Of a stretch of DNA of 40,989 bases, positions 23,383 through 31,669 are shown piece after piece. The DNA is taken from positions 1 through 40,989 of the forward strand of contig NZ_JAFVLN010000032.1 in assembly GCF_017377775.1 (NCBI RefSeq), read 5' to 3'. Numbering within the stretch: the stretch's first letter is position 1; the number at the start of each line of letters is the position of its first letter. The notes below the pieces were generated by a model that saw only the letters and a program-made list of their open reading frames with translations, did no database searches and was not told the origin of the DNA. A program made the position numbers and the translations under genes. The DNA comes from Streptomyces sp. VRA16 Mangrove soil. Lineage in GTDB: Bacteria > Actinomycetota > Actinomycetes > Streptomycetales > Streptomycetaceae.

Positions 23383-25398
23383 CTACGGGGCTTCCCGCCT
23401 GGCCACCCTGACCGCGCCCGGGGGCACGCACAGGTGGCCCGTCGCGGTGTGGCCGGTCAGGAGTTCCGTCGACGGGCCGTCCAGCGGGATCTTCACCTCG
23501 TCCTGGGTGTGGTTGATCGCGAAGACGTACGTGCCGGACTCGCCCGTGCGCGTCACCGTCTCCACGTCGCGCGGGAGCTCGGGGCGCGGCTCGATTCCGG
23601 CGTCCGTGCCCGCCGCCGCGAGGATCGTGTCCAGGTCCTGTGCCGACAGGCGCGTGGAGACGTACCAGGCGGTGCCCTGCCCGTACGTGTGCCGGGTGAC
23701 GGCGGGGCGGCCCGCGGCGAGCCCGGTGGTGTCGGTCTCGTACGTCCAGACCGGTTCGGCGCCGCGCGGGACGACGAGCTCGGTCCAGACGTCGCCGGTG
23801 AGGCGGGCCCCGTCGGGCCCGGTGACCGAGACCGTCTCGCCGGCGAGCAGCGGGCTGAACTCCTCCACGGTCAGGCCGAGGACATCGCGGAAGGCGCCCG
23901 GGTAGGGGCCGTCGTGGACGGCGTCGTGCTCGTCGACGATGCCGGAGAAGTACGAGACGACGAGGGTGCCGCCGTTCTCGACGTACTCGCGGATGTTGAG
24001 CGCGGCGGCCTCCGTCGCCAGGTACAGGGCGGGGACGACGACCAGCGGGTAGGCCGACAGGTCGGCCTCCGGGTGGGCGAAGTCGACGGTGAGGTGCCGG
24101 TCGTACAGGGCCTCATAGAAGGTGTCGGCGCGCTCGCGGGCGTCATGGTCCTCGCTCGGGCGCCACTCCAGCTGCTGCGCCCACCAGGAGTGCCAGTCCC
24201 ACAGAAGGGCGGCGTCGGCGACCGTACGGGTGTCGCGCACCTGGGCCAACTCGCCCAGCGCGGCGCCCAGTTCGCACACCTCCCGCCACACCTTGGTGTC
24301 GGTGCCGCCGTGCGGGACCATCGCCGAGTGGAACTTCTCGGCGCCGCGCCGGGACTGCCGCCACTGGAAGAACATGGCGCCCTCGGAGCCGCGGGCCACG
24401 TGGCCCAGGGAGTTGCGGGCCATCTGGCCGGGGGTCTTGGCCGGGTTGCGGGGCTGCCAGTTGACCCCGGAGGTGGAGTGCTCCAGGAGCAGCCAGGGGG
24501 CGCCGCCCGCGACCGAGCGGGTCAGGTCGGCGGCCATCGCGAGGTTCACGTGCGTACGGCGGCCGTCGGTGATCAGGTAGTGGTCGTTGGTGACGAGGTC
24601 GACCTCGCGGCCCCAGGCCCAGTAGTCGATGGAGTCGCACTGGCTGAGCGCCGTCATGAAGTTGGTGGTGACGGGGATGCCGGGGGCGAGGCGGTGCAGG
24701 ATGTCGCGCTCGCGCTGGAAGTTCTCGCGCAGGGTGGCGTCGGCGAAGCGCTTGTAGTCGAGCTGCTGGGCCGGGTTGCCGACGGTCGGCGTGGTGCGCG
24801 GCGGGTCGATCTCCTCGAAGGAGGCGTAGCGCTGGCCCCAGAAGGCGGTGCCCCAGGCGTGGTTGACGTGGTCGACGGTCTCGTACGTGGCCGTGAGCCA
24901 GCGGCGGAAGTGGGCGGCGCAGCTCTCGCAGTAGCAGGCGCTGACCGGGACGCCGTACTCGTTGTGGACGTGCCACATCGCGACGGCCTCGTGCGTGCCG
25001 TAGCGGCGGGCGAGCCGCTCGGTGATGCGGGCGGCGGCGTCACGGTAGGCCTGGTTGCTGTGGCAGATGGCGCCGCGCGAGCCGAAGGCGAGGCGGTTGC
25101 CGTCGGCGGTGACCGGCAGCGCGTCGGGGTGCGCGGTGTAGAACCACTTGGGCGGGGCCACGGTGGGCGTGCCGAGGTCGACGGCGATGCCGTTCTCGTG
25201 CAGCAGGTCGATGACGCGGTCGAGCCAGCCGAAGTCGTAGTCGCCCTGGGCCGGTTCGAGCAACGCCCAGGAGAAGATCCCGACGCTCACCATGGTGACG
25301 CCGGCCTCGCGCATCAGCCGGACGTCCTCGTGCCAGACGGCCTCCGGCCACTGCTCGGGGTTGTAGTCGCCGCCGAAGGCGAGCCGGTGGTGCGTCAT
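23383..25398 (-). CDS. GH42 beta-galactosidase, copy A
   Basis: The product is 671 residues with no signal peptide, so it is intracellular. It starts MTHHRLAFGGDYNPEQW, with GGAGAA before the ATG. The acid/base is E147 (WHVHNEYG) and the nucleophile E306 (PWLLLEHSTS). C112, C155, C157 and C160 (ICH, CYCESC) form the zinc cluster typical of GH42. The catalytic barrel is followed by the trimerization and C-terminal beta domains. GH42 enzymes release galactose from beta-1,4-galacto-oligosaccharides such as those freed from pectic galactan. A paralogue lies at 27023. It has its own promoter and an operator-like palindrome, so it can be expressed separately from the GH53 gene upstream. Confidence 0.95.
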   Translation of the reverse strand: MTHHRLAFGGDYNPEQWPEAVWHEDVRLMREAGVTMVSVGIFSWALLEPAQGDYDFGWLDRVIDLLHENGIAVDLGTPTVAPPKWFYTAHPDALPVTADGNRLAFGSRGAICHSNQAYRDAAARITERLARRYGTHEAVAMWHVHNEYGVPVSACYCESCAAHFRRWLTATYETVDHVNHAWGTAFWGQRYASFEEIDPPRTTPTVGNPAQQLDYKRFADATLRENFQRERDILHRLAPGIPVTTNFMTALSQCDSIDYWAWGREVDLVTNDHYLITDGRRTHVNLAMAADLTRSVAGGAPWLLLEHSTSGVNWQPRNPAKTPGQMARNSLGHVARGSEGAMFFQWRQSRRGAEKFHSAMVPHGGTDTKVWREVCELGAALGELAQVRDTRTVADAALLWDWHSWWAQQLEWRPSEDHDARERADTFYEALYDRHLTVDFAHPEADLSAYPLVVVPALYLATEAAALNIREYVENGGTLVVSYFSGIVDEHDAVHDGPYPGAFRDVLGLTVEEFSPLLAGETVSVTGPDGARLTGDVWTELVVPRGAEPVWTYETDTTGLAAGRPAVTRHTYGQGTAWYVSTRLSAQDLDTILAAAGTDAGIEPRPELPRDVETVTRTGESGTYVFAINHTQDEVKIPLDGPSTELLTGHTATGHLCVPPGAVRVARREAP

Positions 25399-25496
25399 GC
25401 GGAGTCTTCTCCTGGGGATTCGAAGCGTGGGCATGCACGCCCCCGAATCCAATTTCTGGGAGCGTGCACACACGAGATCGCACAGCGATGCGCCAA

Positions 25497-25560
25497 AGTA
25501 AACGCATCCGGTTGATCATTGGCAAGTAAGGTGACCGATTCGTGCTGTAACCGCTCACAG
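25497..25560 (-). promoter_or_regulatory. GH42 copy A promoter with LacI-type operator
   Basis: Read on the minus strand, TTGCCA (25520-25525) and TTTACT (25497-25502) are 17 bp apart, a good promoter. CTGTAACCGCTCACAG (25545-25560), upstream of the -35 box, is a 16-bp palindrome with central CG, matching in six of eight half-site positions, as LacI-family operators do. The same motif occurs at 29107 and 29206. GATGCG and CGCATC also bracket the -10 box. Confidence 0.7.
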
Positions 25561-25633
25561 AGTGGACAGCGCGAGCTGTGTGCGGCTGGGCCGGACGGGG
25601 TTCGTTGCCGGGTGCGGGTGCGTGGGGGTCGGT

Positions 25634-25733
25634 CACGCAGTTCCCCGCGCCCCTTACGGGGGCCCGGCTGCGGGGTGCGGGCGTGTTGCCCGGTGTGGCC
25701 CGGTGGGACTTCTCGCGCAGTTCCCCGCACCCC
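25634..25733 (+). repeat. Two direct copies of the Streptomyces intergenic repeat
   Basis: Copies lie at 25634-25656 (CACGCAGTTCCCCGCGCC then CCTTA, followed by CGGGG to make a small CCCC-TTA-CGGGG hairpin) and 25714-25733 (CGCGCAGTTCCCCGCACC). They sit just past the GH53 stop at 25763. With the promoter above, they account for the 364-bp gap 25399-25762. Confidence 0.75.
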
Positions 25734-25762
25734 GGGGGGACCCGCACCCGGCAGGCCGGCGC

Positions 25763-26932
25763 CTAGGAGCGGTAGCCGCCCAGGACCTTCAGCGCCGGCA
25801 GAGCCTTGTCGTCGAAGTCGAAGAGCGCCAGGTTCTCCCAGGCGTTGCCGGAGGTCGGGTCCGCCGGGTCCCAGCCGTCGCCGGGGCGGTAGGTCCACAC
25901 CCCTTCCCAGTAGCAGTAGCCGAGGCCCTTGCCGCCGGGGACGTTCGCCTGGAGGTCGGCGACCGCGCGGAGCCAGTCGGCCTGGCCCTGGGGCGTGGCC
26001 GGGAAGCCTTCGGTGAGCTGGGACTCGCTGGAGAGGATGTCGTTGGTGGCGTCCTCGCTCTCCAGCGTGAACGGGTACGCCGTCTCGGCGATCACCACGG
26101 GCTTGTCGTAACGGGCCGACAGATCGGCGAGGTTGGCGGCCGCCGTCGCCAGGTCGCCGTGCCAGAAGGGGTAGTAGGACTGCCCGATGACGTCGAAGTC
26201 GAGGCCGTGGGAGACCGCCTCGTCGAACCACCAGCGGGACGTCGCGTTGTCGCCGCCGGAGGCGATGTGCAGCATCGTGCGGACGCGGGGCGTGGTGTCG
26301 CGGGCCGCCTGGAGGCCCGCCTTGAGGAAGGCCGCCAGGGTGTCCCAGCCGCCGGAGCCGTCGCCCCAGTTCTTGCCCTCGGGCCACAGCAGCCCGCCGT
26401 TGATCTCGTTGCCGACCTGCACCAGGTCGGCCGGGGTGCCCTGGCGGCGCAGAGCGCCGAGGACGTCGGTGGTGTGGTCGTGGACGGCGCGGGTCAGGCC
26501 GGCGGTGTCGAGGCCGTCCCAGGCGGCGGGCTTGGTCTGGTGCGCCGGGTCGGCCCAGGTGTCCGAGTAGTGGAAGTCGACCCAGATGCCGATGCCGGCC
26601 CGCTTCAGACGCTTGGCCAGCGGCAGGATCCGTTTCTTGGTGTTGTAGCCGTCTGCCGGGTTGACCCAGACCTTCAGGCGGGCGTGGGTGACGCCGTAGT
26701 GGGCGAGGATCTCGACGGCGTCACCGCGCCGGCCGTTCGGGTACCGGTAGACCGCGCCGCGGTCCTCGTCCTTGGGCAGCGAGGAGATGTCGCAGCCCCG
26801 GATCTCCAGGCCGTGCCGGGCGGTGCCGGAGGCGGAGGACGACGCGCTGCTCGCGAGCGCGGGGGTCGCGCCCAGGACGGGGGCGGCGAGCGCGGTGGCC
26901 GCCGCGGCGGTCAGGACCGTACGTCTGCGCAT
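25763..26932 (-). CDS. GH53 arabinogalactan endo-beta-1,4-galactanase (Tat-exported)
   Basis: The product is 389 residues from the ATG at 26932, which places the Tat motif RRRTVLTA at the N-terminus, with cleavage likely after ALA near residue 27. A GTG at 26953 is an alternative. The catalytic pair is E176 (VGNEINGG, acid/base) and E283 (VIAETAYP, nucleophile), with GCDISS and LKVWVNPADG also typical of GH53. It cuts the beta-1,4-galactan side chains of pectin outside the cell into oligosaccharides. It lies 90 bp downstream of GH42 copy B on the same strand, probably co-transcribed. No operator copy is seen directly upstream, which supports shared control with copy B. Confidence 0.93.
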   Translation of the reverse strand: MRRRTVLTAAAATALAAPVLGATPALASSASSSASGTARHGLEIRGCDISSLPKDEDRGAVYRYPNGRRGDAVEILAHYGVTHARLKVWVNPADGYNTKKRILPLAKRLKRAGIGIWVDFHYSDTWADPAHQTKPAAWDGLDTAGLTRAVHDHTTDVLGALRRQGTPADLVQVGNEINGGLLWPEGKNWGDGSGGWDTLAAFLKAGLQAARDTTPRVRTMLHIASGGDNATSRWWFDEAVSHGLDFDVIGQSYYPFWHGDLATAAANLADLSARYDKPVVIAETAYPFTLESEDATNDILSSESQLTEGFPATPQGQADWLRAVADLQANVPGGKGLGYCYWEGVWTYRPGDGWDPADPTSGNAWENLALFDFDDKALPALKVLGGYRS

Positions 26933-27022
26933 AACGGGGTGGGTTCCCTTCACGGAGTGACGTGGGACTTGAGGGGGGGTGGAGTCTGTGGCAGGTGACG
27001 ACGGGGAGCCGAGGGACGCGCG

Positions 27023-29038
27023 TCAGCGCGGTACGCGCCAGACCTCCGCCGTGCCCGGCGCGACGGCACGGCGACTGCCGTCGGACAGGGTCACCTTCGC
27101 CTCGGCGCCGGTGTGGTTGAGGGCGAAGTGGAACAGGTCCGACTCGCCCTCCCTGACGACGAGTTCGACGTCGCGGGGCAGGTCGGCCGGGGTGATTCCA
27201 GCGTCCGCGAGCACCTGGTCGACGACGGCGCCGAGGGCGTCGCCGGTGAGCCGGGTCGCCAGGTACCAGGCGGCGCCGTCACCGAGGGCGTGCCGGGTGA
27301 GGGCGGGGCCCGCGGCGGTGCGGCCGTCGGCGAAGGCGGCGTACGTCTCGCAGCCCGCGGGGACGACGACCTCCGACCAGAGGTCCGCCTCGTACTCCGC
27401 GCCCTGCGCGGTCCTTACGGTGACCCGCTCGCCGGGGAGCAGCGGGCTGAACTCCTCGACGGTCAGGCCGAGGACGTCGCGCAGGGCGCCGGGGTGCGGG
27501 CCCGGGTGGAAGGTGTCGTTCTCGTCGACGAGGCCGGAGAAGAAGGAGACGAGGACCGTGCCGCCGCGGCGGACGTACCGGTCGAGGTCGGCGGCGACGG
27601 TCGCCGGGGCCAGGTAGAGCTGGGGGACCACAAGGAGCGGGTGGTGTTCCGGGTCCAGGTCCGCGAGGCCGTCCGGGGGCAGGAAGTCGACGGTGAGATG
27701 GCGGTCGTAGAGGGCCTCGTAGAAGGCGTCGAGGCGTTCGCGGGAGTCGAGGTCGCTGCTGGGGCGCCATTCCAGGGACTGGGCCCACCAGGACTCCCAG
27801 GACCAGACCATGGCGACGTCGGCGCGGGTGCGGGTGCCCCGCACGTCGGTCAAGTCCGCCAAGCGGGCGCCCAGTTCGGTGATCTCGCGCCACACCCGCG
27901 TGCCCGTGCCGCCCTGCGGGAGCATCGCCGAGTGGAACTTCTCGGCGCCGCTCACCGACTGCCGCCACTGGAAGAACAGGGCACCCTCGGAGCCGCGGGC
28001 CACGTGACCGAGGGAGTTGCGGGCCATCTCGCCGGGGCGTTTGGCGGGGTTGTGGGGCTGCCAGTTGACGCCGGACGGGGCGTGTTCGAGGAGCAGCCAG
28101 GGGCCGCCGCCCGCCACGGAGCGGGTCAGGTCGGCGGCGAGGGCCAGGTTGACGTGCGTACGGCGGCCGTCGGTCATCAGGTAGTGGTCGTTGGTGACGA
28201 GGTCGACCTCCTTCGCCCAGGCCCAGTAGTCGAGTTTGTCGCCCTGACTGGGGGCGGTGGTGAAGTTCGTGGTGACGGGGACGCCGGGCGAGAGGCGGTG
28301 CAGGATGTCGCGTTCGGCGGTGAAGCAGGCGCGCGCCTGGGCGTCGGCGAAGCGGCGGTAGTCGAGCTGCTGGGCCGGGTTGCCGGCGGAGGCGGTCACG
28401 CGCGGCGGGGTGATCTCCTCCCAGTCGCCGTAGCCCTGGCCCCAGAAGGCCGTTCCCCAGGCCGAGTTGAGCGCCTCCAGGGTGCCGTGGCGCTCGCGCA
28501 GCCAGGTCCGGAAGGCGGCGGCGCACAGGTCGCAGTAGCAGACCACGGCCGGGCCGTCGTACTCGTTGAAGACGTGCCACAGGATCACCGCGGGGTGGTC
28601 GCCGTAGCGCTCGGCGAGCCGGGTCGTGATGGAGGCGGCCGCGGCGCGGTAGGCCGGGTGCGAGTGGCAGATCGCGGCGCGTGAGCCGAAGGCGAGGCGG
28701 ACGCCGTCACGGCGCACGGGCAGGGCGTCGGGGTGGGCGCGGTAGAACCAGGCGGGCGGCGCGGCCGTCGGCGTACCGAGTGCGATCCGCACGCCCCAGG
28801 CGTGCAGCAGGTCCACTGCCTCGTCCAGCCACCCCCAGTCGTACTCCCCCGGGCGCGGCTCCAGCCTGGCCCAGGCGAAGACGCCGAGGCTGACCAGGTT
28901 CACGCCGGCCTCGCGCATCAGGGCCACGTCCTCGCGCCACACCTCGCGCGGCCACTGCTCGGGGTTGTAGTCACCGCCGAACGCAAGAGGCGGCAGGGGC
29001 GCCAGGGGCATGCCGGTGTGCGGGGTGGGGTGGGTCAT
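27023..29038 (-). CDS. GH42 beta-galactosidase, copy B
   Basis: The product is 671 residues from the ATG at 29038, which has GGAG 7 nt upstream; a GTG one codon earlier is possible. E159 (WHVFNEYD) is the acid/base and E318 (PWLLLEHAPS) the nucleophile. Zinc-cluster cysteines are present (ICH, CYCDLC). It is collinear with copy A with almost no gaps, and some DNA segments are nearly identical, so the two are close paralogues. No signal peptide is visible, although the first 19 residues are proline-rich and longer than in copy A. It is divergent from the ABC transporter operon and shares an operator-bearing region with it. Confidence 0.95.
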   Translation of the reverse strand: MTHPTPHTGMPLAPLPPLAFGGDYNPEQWPREVWREDVALMREAGVNLVSLGVFAWARLEPRPGEYDWGWLDEAVDLLHAWGVRIALGTPTAAPPAWFYRAHPDALPVRRDGVRLAFGSRAAICHSHPAYRAAAASITTRLAERYGDHPAVILWHVFNEYDGPAVVCYCDLCAAAFRTWLRERHGTLEALNSAWGTAFWGQGYGDWEEITPPRVTASAGNPAQQLDYRRFADAQARACFTAERDILHRLSPGVPVTTNFTTAPSQGDKLDYWAWAKEVDLVTNDHYLMTDGRRTHVNLALAADLTRSVAGGGPWLLLEHAPSGVNWQPHNPAKRPGEMARNSLGHVARGSEGALFFQWRQSVSGAEKFHSAMLPQGGTGTRVWREITELGARLADLTDVRGTRTRADVAMVWSWESWWAQSLEWRPSSDLDSRERLDAFYEALYDRHLTVDFLPPDGLADLDPEHHPLLVVPQLYLAPATVAADLDRYVRRGGTVLVSFFSGLVDENDTFHPGPHPGALRDVLGLTVEEFSPLLPGERVTVRTAQGAEYEADLWSEVVVPAGCETYAAFADGRTAAGPALTRHALGDGAAWYLATRLTGDALGAVVDQVLADAGITPADLPRDVELVVREGESDLFHFALNHTGAEAKVTLSDGSRRAVAPGTAEVWRVPR

Positions 29039-29106
29039 CACATGACTCCCTGGGGCAAGGGCGGGGAACGGCCGTACCGGAACGTCGAGTTCAGCCGGAC
29101 TCCGGA

Positions 29107-29122
29107 CTGTAACCGGGCACAG
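29107..29122 (-). promoter_or_regulatory. LacI-type operator at the GH42 copy B promoter
   Basis: CTGTAACCGGGCACAG is a 16-bp palindrome with central CG, differing from the copy at 25545 only at two positions. On the minus strand, TTGCCA (29146-29151) and a weaker -10 candidate, TGAATC (29123-29128), are 17 bp apart. The operator therefore begins directly after the -10 box and covers the expected transcription start, a classic repression position. Confidence 0.7.
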
Positions 29123-29178
29123 GATTCAGACCCAGCTTCATCTGTTGGCAACAAGTAAGTAACCCTCAACCCCACGCA

Positions 29179-29221
29179 TTGACAAGGGGGCGAAACAATT
29201 CTCTACTGTGCACGATCACAG
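29179..29221 (+). promoter_or_regulatory. ABC operon promoter overlapped by a LacI-type operator
   Basis: TTGACA (29179-29184) and TCTACT (29202-29207) are 17 bp apart. CTGTGCACGATCACAG (29206-29221) overlaps the end of the -10 box and the expected start site. It is the third copy of the CTGT-N3-CG-N3-ACAG palindrome. The message would carry a leader of about 130 nt before the binding-protein ATG. Confidence 0.75.
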
Positions 29222-29342
29222 AACGGCACGGACCCACGTGCTCAGCCGTCCGGCTTTCCGCCCCCTTCGTGCCCCCGCCGCAATCGGCGGGGAGCCCCCC
29301 ACGAGGGGCACCCGGACCGGCCCGCCTTCCAGGGGAGAGAAG

Positions 29343-30677
29343 ATGTCGATCCACCGTCGCGAAATCCGCAGGCGCTCCGTCCTCGCCGGAGCCCTCGCCA
29401 CCGGCCTCGCCGGTTCCCTCGCCGCCTGCGGCGGCTCCGACGACAGCGACTCCGGCACGAGCTCGGGTCCGGTCAAGCTGACCTACTGGTCGTGGGCGCC
29501 GGGCATGGAAAAGGTTGCCGCGATCTGGAACAAGAAGAACCCGGACATCACGGTGACGGTGTCCAAGCAGGCCAGCGGCGGCGAGATGGTCACCAAGCTG
29601 ATCACCGCGAAGAAGGCGGGCAACGCCCCCGACCTGATCCAGGTCGAGTACCAGTCGCTGCCGACCCTGGTCTCCAACGACGTCCTCGCGGACATCGCGA
29701 AGTACGCGAAGGATGCCAAGTCGGGCTTCGCCGAGGGCATGTGGGGCATGGTCACGCTCGGCACGGACGCGGTGTACGCGATCCCGCAGGACGGCGGGGC
29801 GCTGATGTTCTACTACCGCGAGGACCTGTTCAAGAAGCACGAGCTGGACGTGCCGACGACCTGGGACGAGTTCGCCGAGGTGGCCCGCGCCGCGAAGAAG
29901 GCCGACCCGGACATCTTCCTGACCACGTTCTCCTCGAACGACTCCGGTCTGTTCGCGGGCCTGTCCCAGCAGGCCGGCGCCAAGTGGTGGACGGTCGACG
30001 GCGGCGGCAAGTGGACGGTCGGCATCGACGACGCCGCGACCAAGAAGGTCACCGAGTTCTGGGGCGGCCTGGTCGAGGAGGGCGTGATCGACAACCAGCC
30101 GATGTACACCCCGGCCTGGAACAGCGCCATGAACAAGGGCAAGCACATCGCCTGGGTCTCCGCCGTGTGGGCGCCGGGCACCCTGGTCTCCACCGCACCC
30201 GACACCCAGGGCAAGTGGCGCATGGCGGCGCTGCCGCAGTGGAGCGCGGGCGAGAGCAGGACGGGCAGCTGGGGCGGTTCGTCCACCGGTGTCTCCAGCG
30301 ACTCGAAGAACGTCGAGGCCGCCGCCAAGTTCGCCAAGTGGCTCAACACCGACCCCGAGGCGCTCGCCGCCCTGGTCAAGTACTCGGGCGTCTACCCGGC
30401 CGCGACCGCCGGCCAGTCCTCCGGCGACATCCTCAAGACGCCGGAGTTCTTCCCGAACCAGAAGGACTTCTACACCGACGCCGCGAAGATCTCGGCGACC
30501 GCCGTCGCCTCCGCCTGGGGCCCGAACGTGCAGACCGCCTACCAGGCCTTCACCGACGGCTTCGGCGCCGCCGCCAAGGCCAGGAAGAAGGCGAGGTTCG
30601 CCTCCGCGCTCGACACCATGCAGGCCAAGACCTACCAGGACATGAAGAAGTCCGGATTCAAGGTGACCGAGGCATGA
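29343..30677 (+). CDS. ABC transporter sugar-binding lipoprotein (galacto-oligosaccharide type)
   Basis: The product is 444 residues of the extracellular solute-binding family 1. The leader has a Tat-like motif (RRRSVLAGALATG) and a lipobox ending SLAAC, with C29 the lipid-bearing residue. The mature part begins with a flexible Gly/Ser/Asp linker, then VKLTYWSWAPGMEKVAAIWNKKNPDITV. Many exposed tryptophans fit sugar binding. GGGGAGAG precedes the ATG. It captures oligosaccharides, by context those produced by the GH53 enzyme, and delivers them to the two coupled permeases. It corresponds by role to GanS of Bacillus. Confidence 0.92.
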   Translation: MSIHRREIRRRSVLAGALATGLAGSLAACGGSDDSDSGTSSGPVKLTYWSWAPGMEKVAAIWNKKNPDITVTVSKQASGGEMVTKLITAKKAGNAPDLIQVEYQSLPTLVSNDVLADIAKYAKDAKSGFAEGMWGMVTLGTDAVYAIPQDGGALMFYYREDLFKKHELDVPTTWDEFAEVARAAKKADPDIFLTTFSSNDSGLFAGLSQQAGAKWWTVDGGGKWTVGIDDAATKKVTEFWGGLVEEGVIDNQPMYTPAWNSAMNKGKHIAWVSAVWAPGTLVSTAPDTQGKWRMAALPQWSAGESRTGSWGGSSTGVSSDSKNVEAAAKFAKWLNTDPEALAALVKYSGVYPAATAGQSSGDILKTPEFFPNQKDFYTDAAKISATAVASAWGPNVQTAYQAFTDGFGAAAKARKKARFASALDTMQAKTYQDMKKSGFKVTEA

Positions 30678-31669
30678 GCACCACCTCCCTCAAGGGCACC
30701 GGCCGCCCCGCGGTCGGTCCCTTGGCGGGGGGCCTCGCCCCGTCCGCCAAGGGACCCCGCCCCACACGCCGCGGCCTCGGCCGCTTCGCCCCGTACTGGT
30801 TCCTGCTCCCGACGCTGGTCCTGTTCGCCGGTTTCACGGTCGTTCCGATCGGCTACTCGGTCTGGCTCAGCCTGCACAAGGTCGAGGTCAAGGGCATCGG
30901 TCTCGGCTCAGGGGCGCGCCAGGAGGTCTGGAACGGGATCGGCAACTACACGGCCGTCCTGCACGACTCCGACTTCGGCCACAGCATCCTGCGGGCCCTC
31001 GGCTACGGCGCCATCGTCATTCCGACCATGCTCGGCCTCGCGCTGGTCTTCGCCCTGATGCTGGACACCCCGCGGGCCCGCACCGGACCGTTCGCCCGGC
31101 TCGCGATCTTCCTGCCCTACGCGGTTCCCGGCATCCTCGCCGCCATGATGTGGGGCTTCCTGTACCTGCCCGACGTCAGCCCCTTCTACTTCATCCTGCG
31201 CGAGCTCGGCCTGCCGCAGCCCGATCTGTTCGACGGCGGCAATCTGTATCTGTCGTTCGCCAACATCGCGGTCTGGGGCGGCACCGGCTTCAACATGATC
31301 GTGATCTACACGGCGCTGCGCGCGATCCCGCAGGAGATCTACGAGGCGGCCCGGATCGACGGCGCGAGCGATCTCAAGATCGCACTGCGCATCAAGATCC
31401 CGATCGTGCTGCCCTCGCTCGTCCTGACCTTCTTCTTCTCGGTCATCGCCACCCTTCAGGTGTTCACCGAGCCCAAGGCCATGCAGGCGATCACCAACGG
31501 CATCTCCAACTCCTGGAGCCCGCTGTTCGCGATCTACAACGCCGCGTTCGGCCGCAACGACATGTACGCCTCCTCCGCCACGGCGGTCGTCCTCGCCGCG
31601 GGGACGTACCTGCTCTCCTTCACGCTCCTGCGTATCGCCGGCCGCTTCACCAAGGAGGACCAGGCATGA
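30674..31669 (+). CDS. ABC transporter permease, MalF/GanP-like
   Basis: The 331-residue product has about six membrane segments and the cytoplasmic EAA loop EAARIDGASDLKIALRIKIPIVLP, which docks the ATPase. The N-terminal 40 residues are a cytoplasmic, Gly/Pro-rich extension. The start is fixed by the ATGA overlap with the binding-protein stop, and the next permease overlaps its own stop in the same way. Together they form the channel for sugar uptake. No ATPase is encoded nearby. In Streptomyces the general ATPase MsiK energizes several such importers, and that is the likely partner. Confidence 0.93.
   Translation: MSTTSLKGTGRPAVGPLAGGLAPSAKGPRPTRRGLGRFAPYWFLLPTLVLFAGFTVVPIGYSVWLSLHKVEVKGIGLGSGARQEVWNGIGNYTAVLHDSDFGHSILRALGYGAIVIPTMLGLALVFALMLDTPRARTGPFARLAIFLPYAVPGILAAMMWGFLYLPDVSPFYFILRELGLPQPDLFDGGNLYLSFANIAVWGGTGFNMIVIYTALRAIPQEIYEAARIDGASDLKIALRIKIPIVLPSLVLTFFFSVIATLQVFTEPKAMQAITNGISNSWSPLFAIYNAAFGRNDMYASSATAVVLAAGTYLLSFTLLRIAGRFTKEDQA

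Noticed and set aside
23293..25515. A 740-codon open frame on the plus strand
   Set aside because: It is the shadow of GH42 copy A, rich in Val, Gly and Arg with no family signature.
25545..25560. A true E. coli-type lac operator
   Set aside because: The resemblance (TGTGAGCGG) is part of a palindrome shared with two other local sites; it is better explained as the site of the local LacI-family protein.
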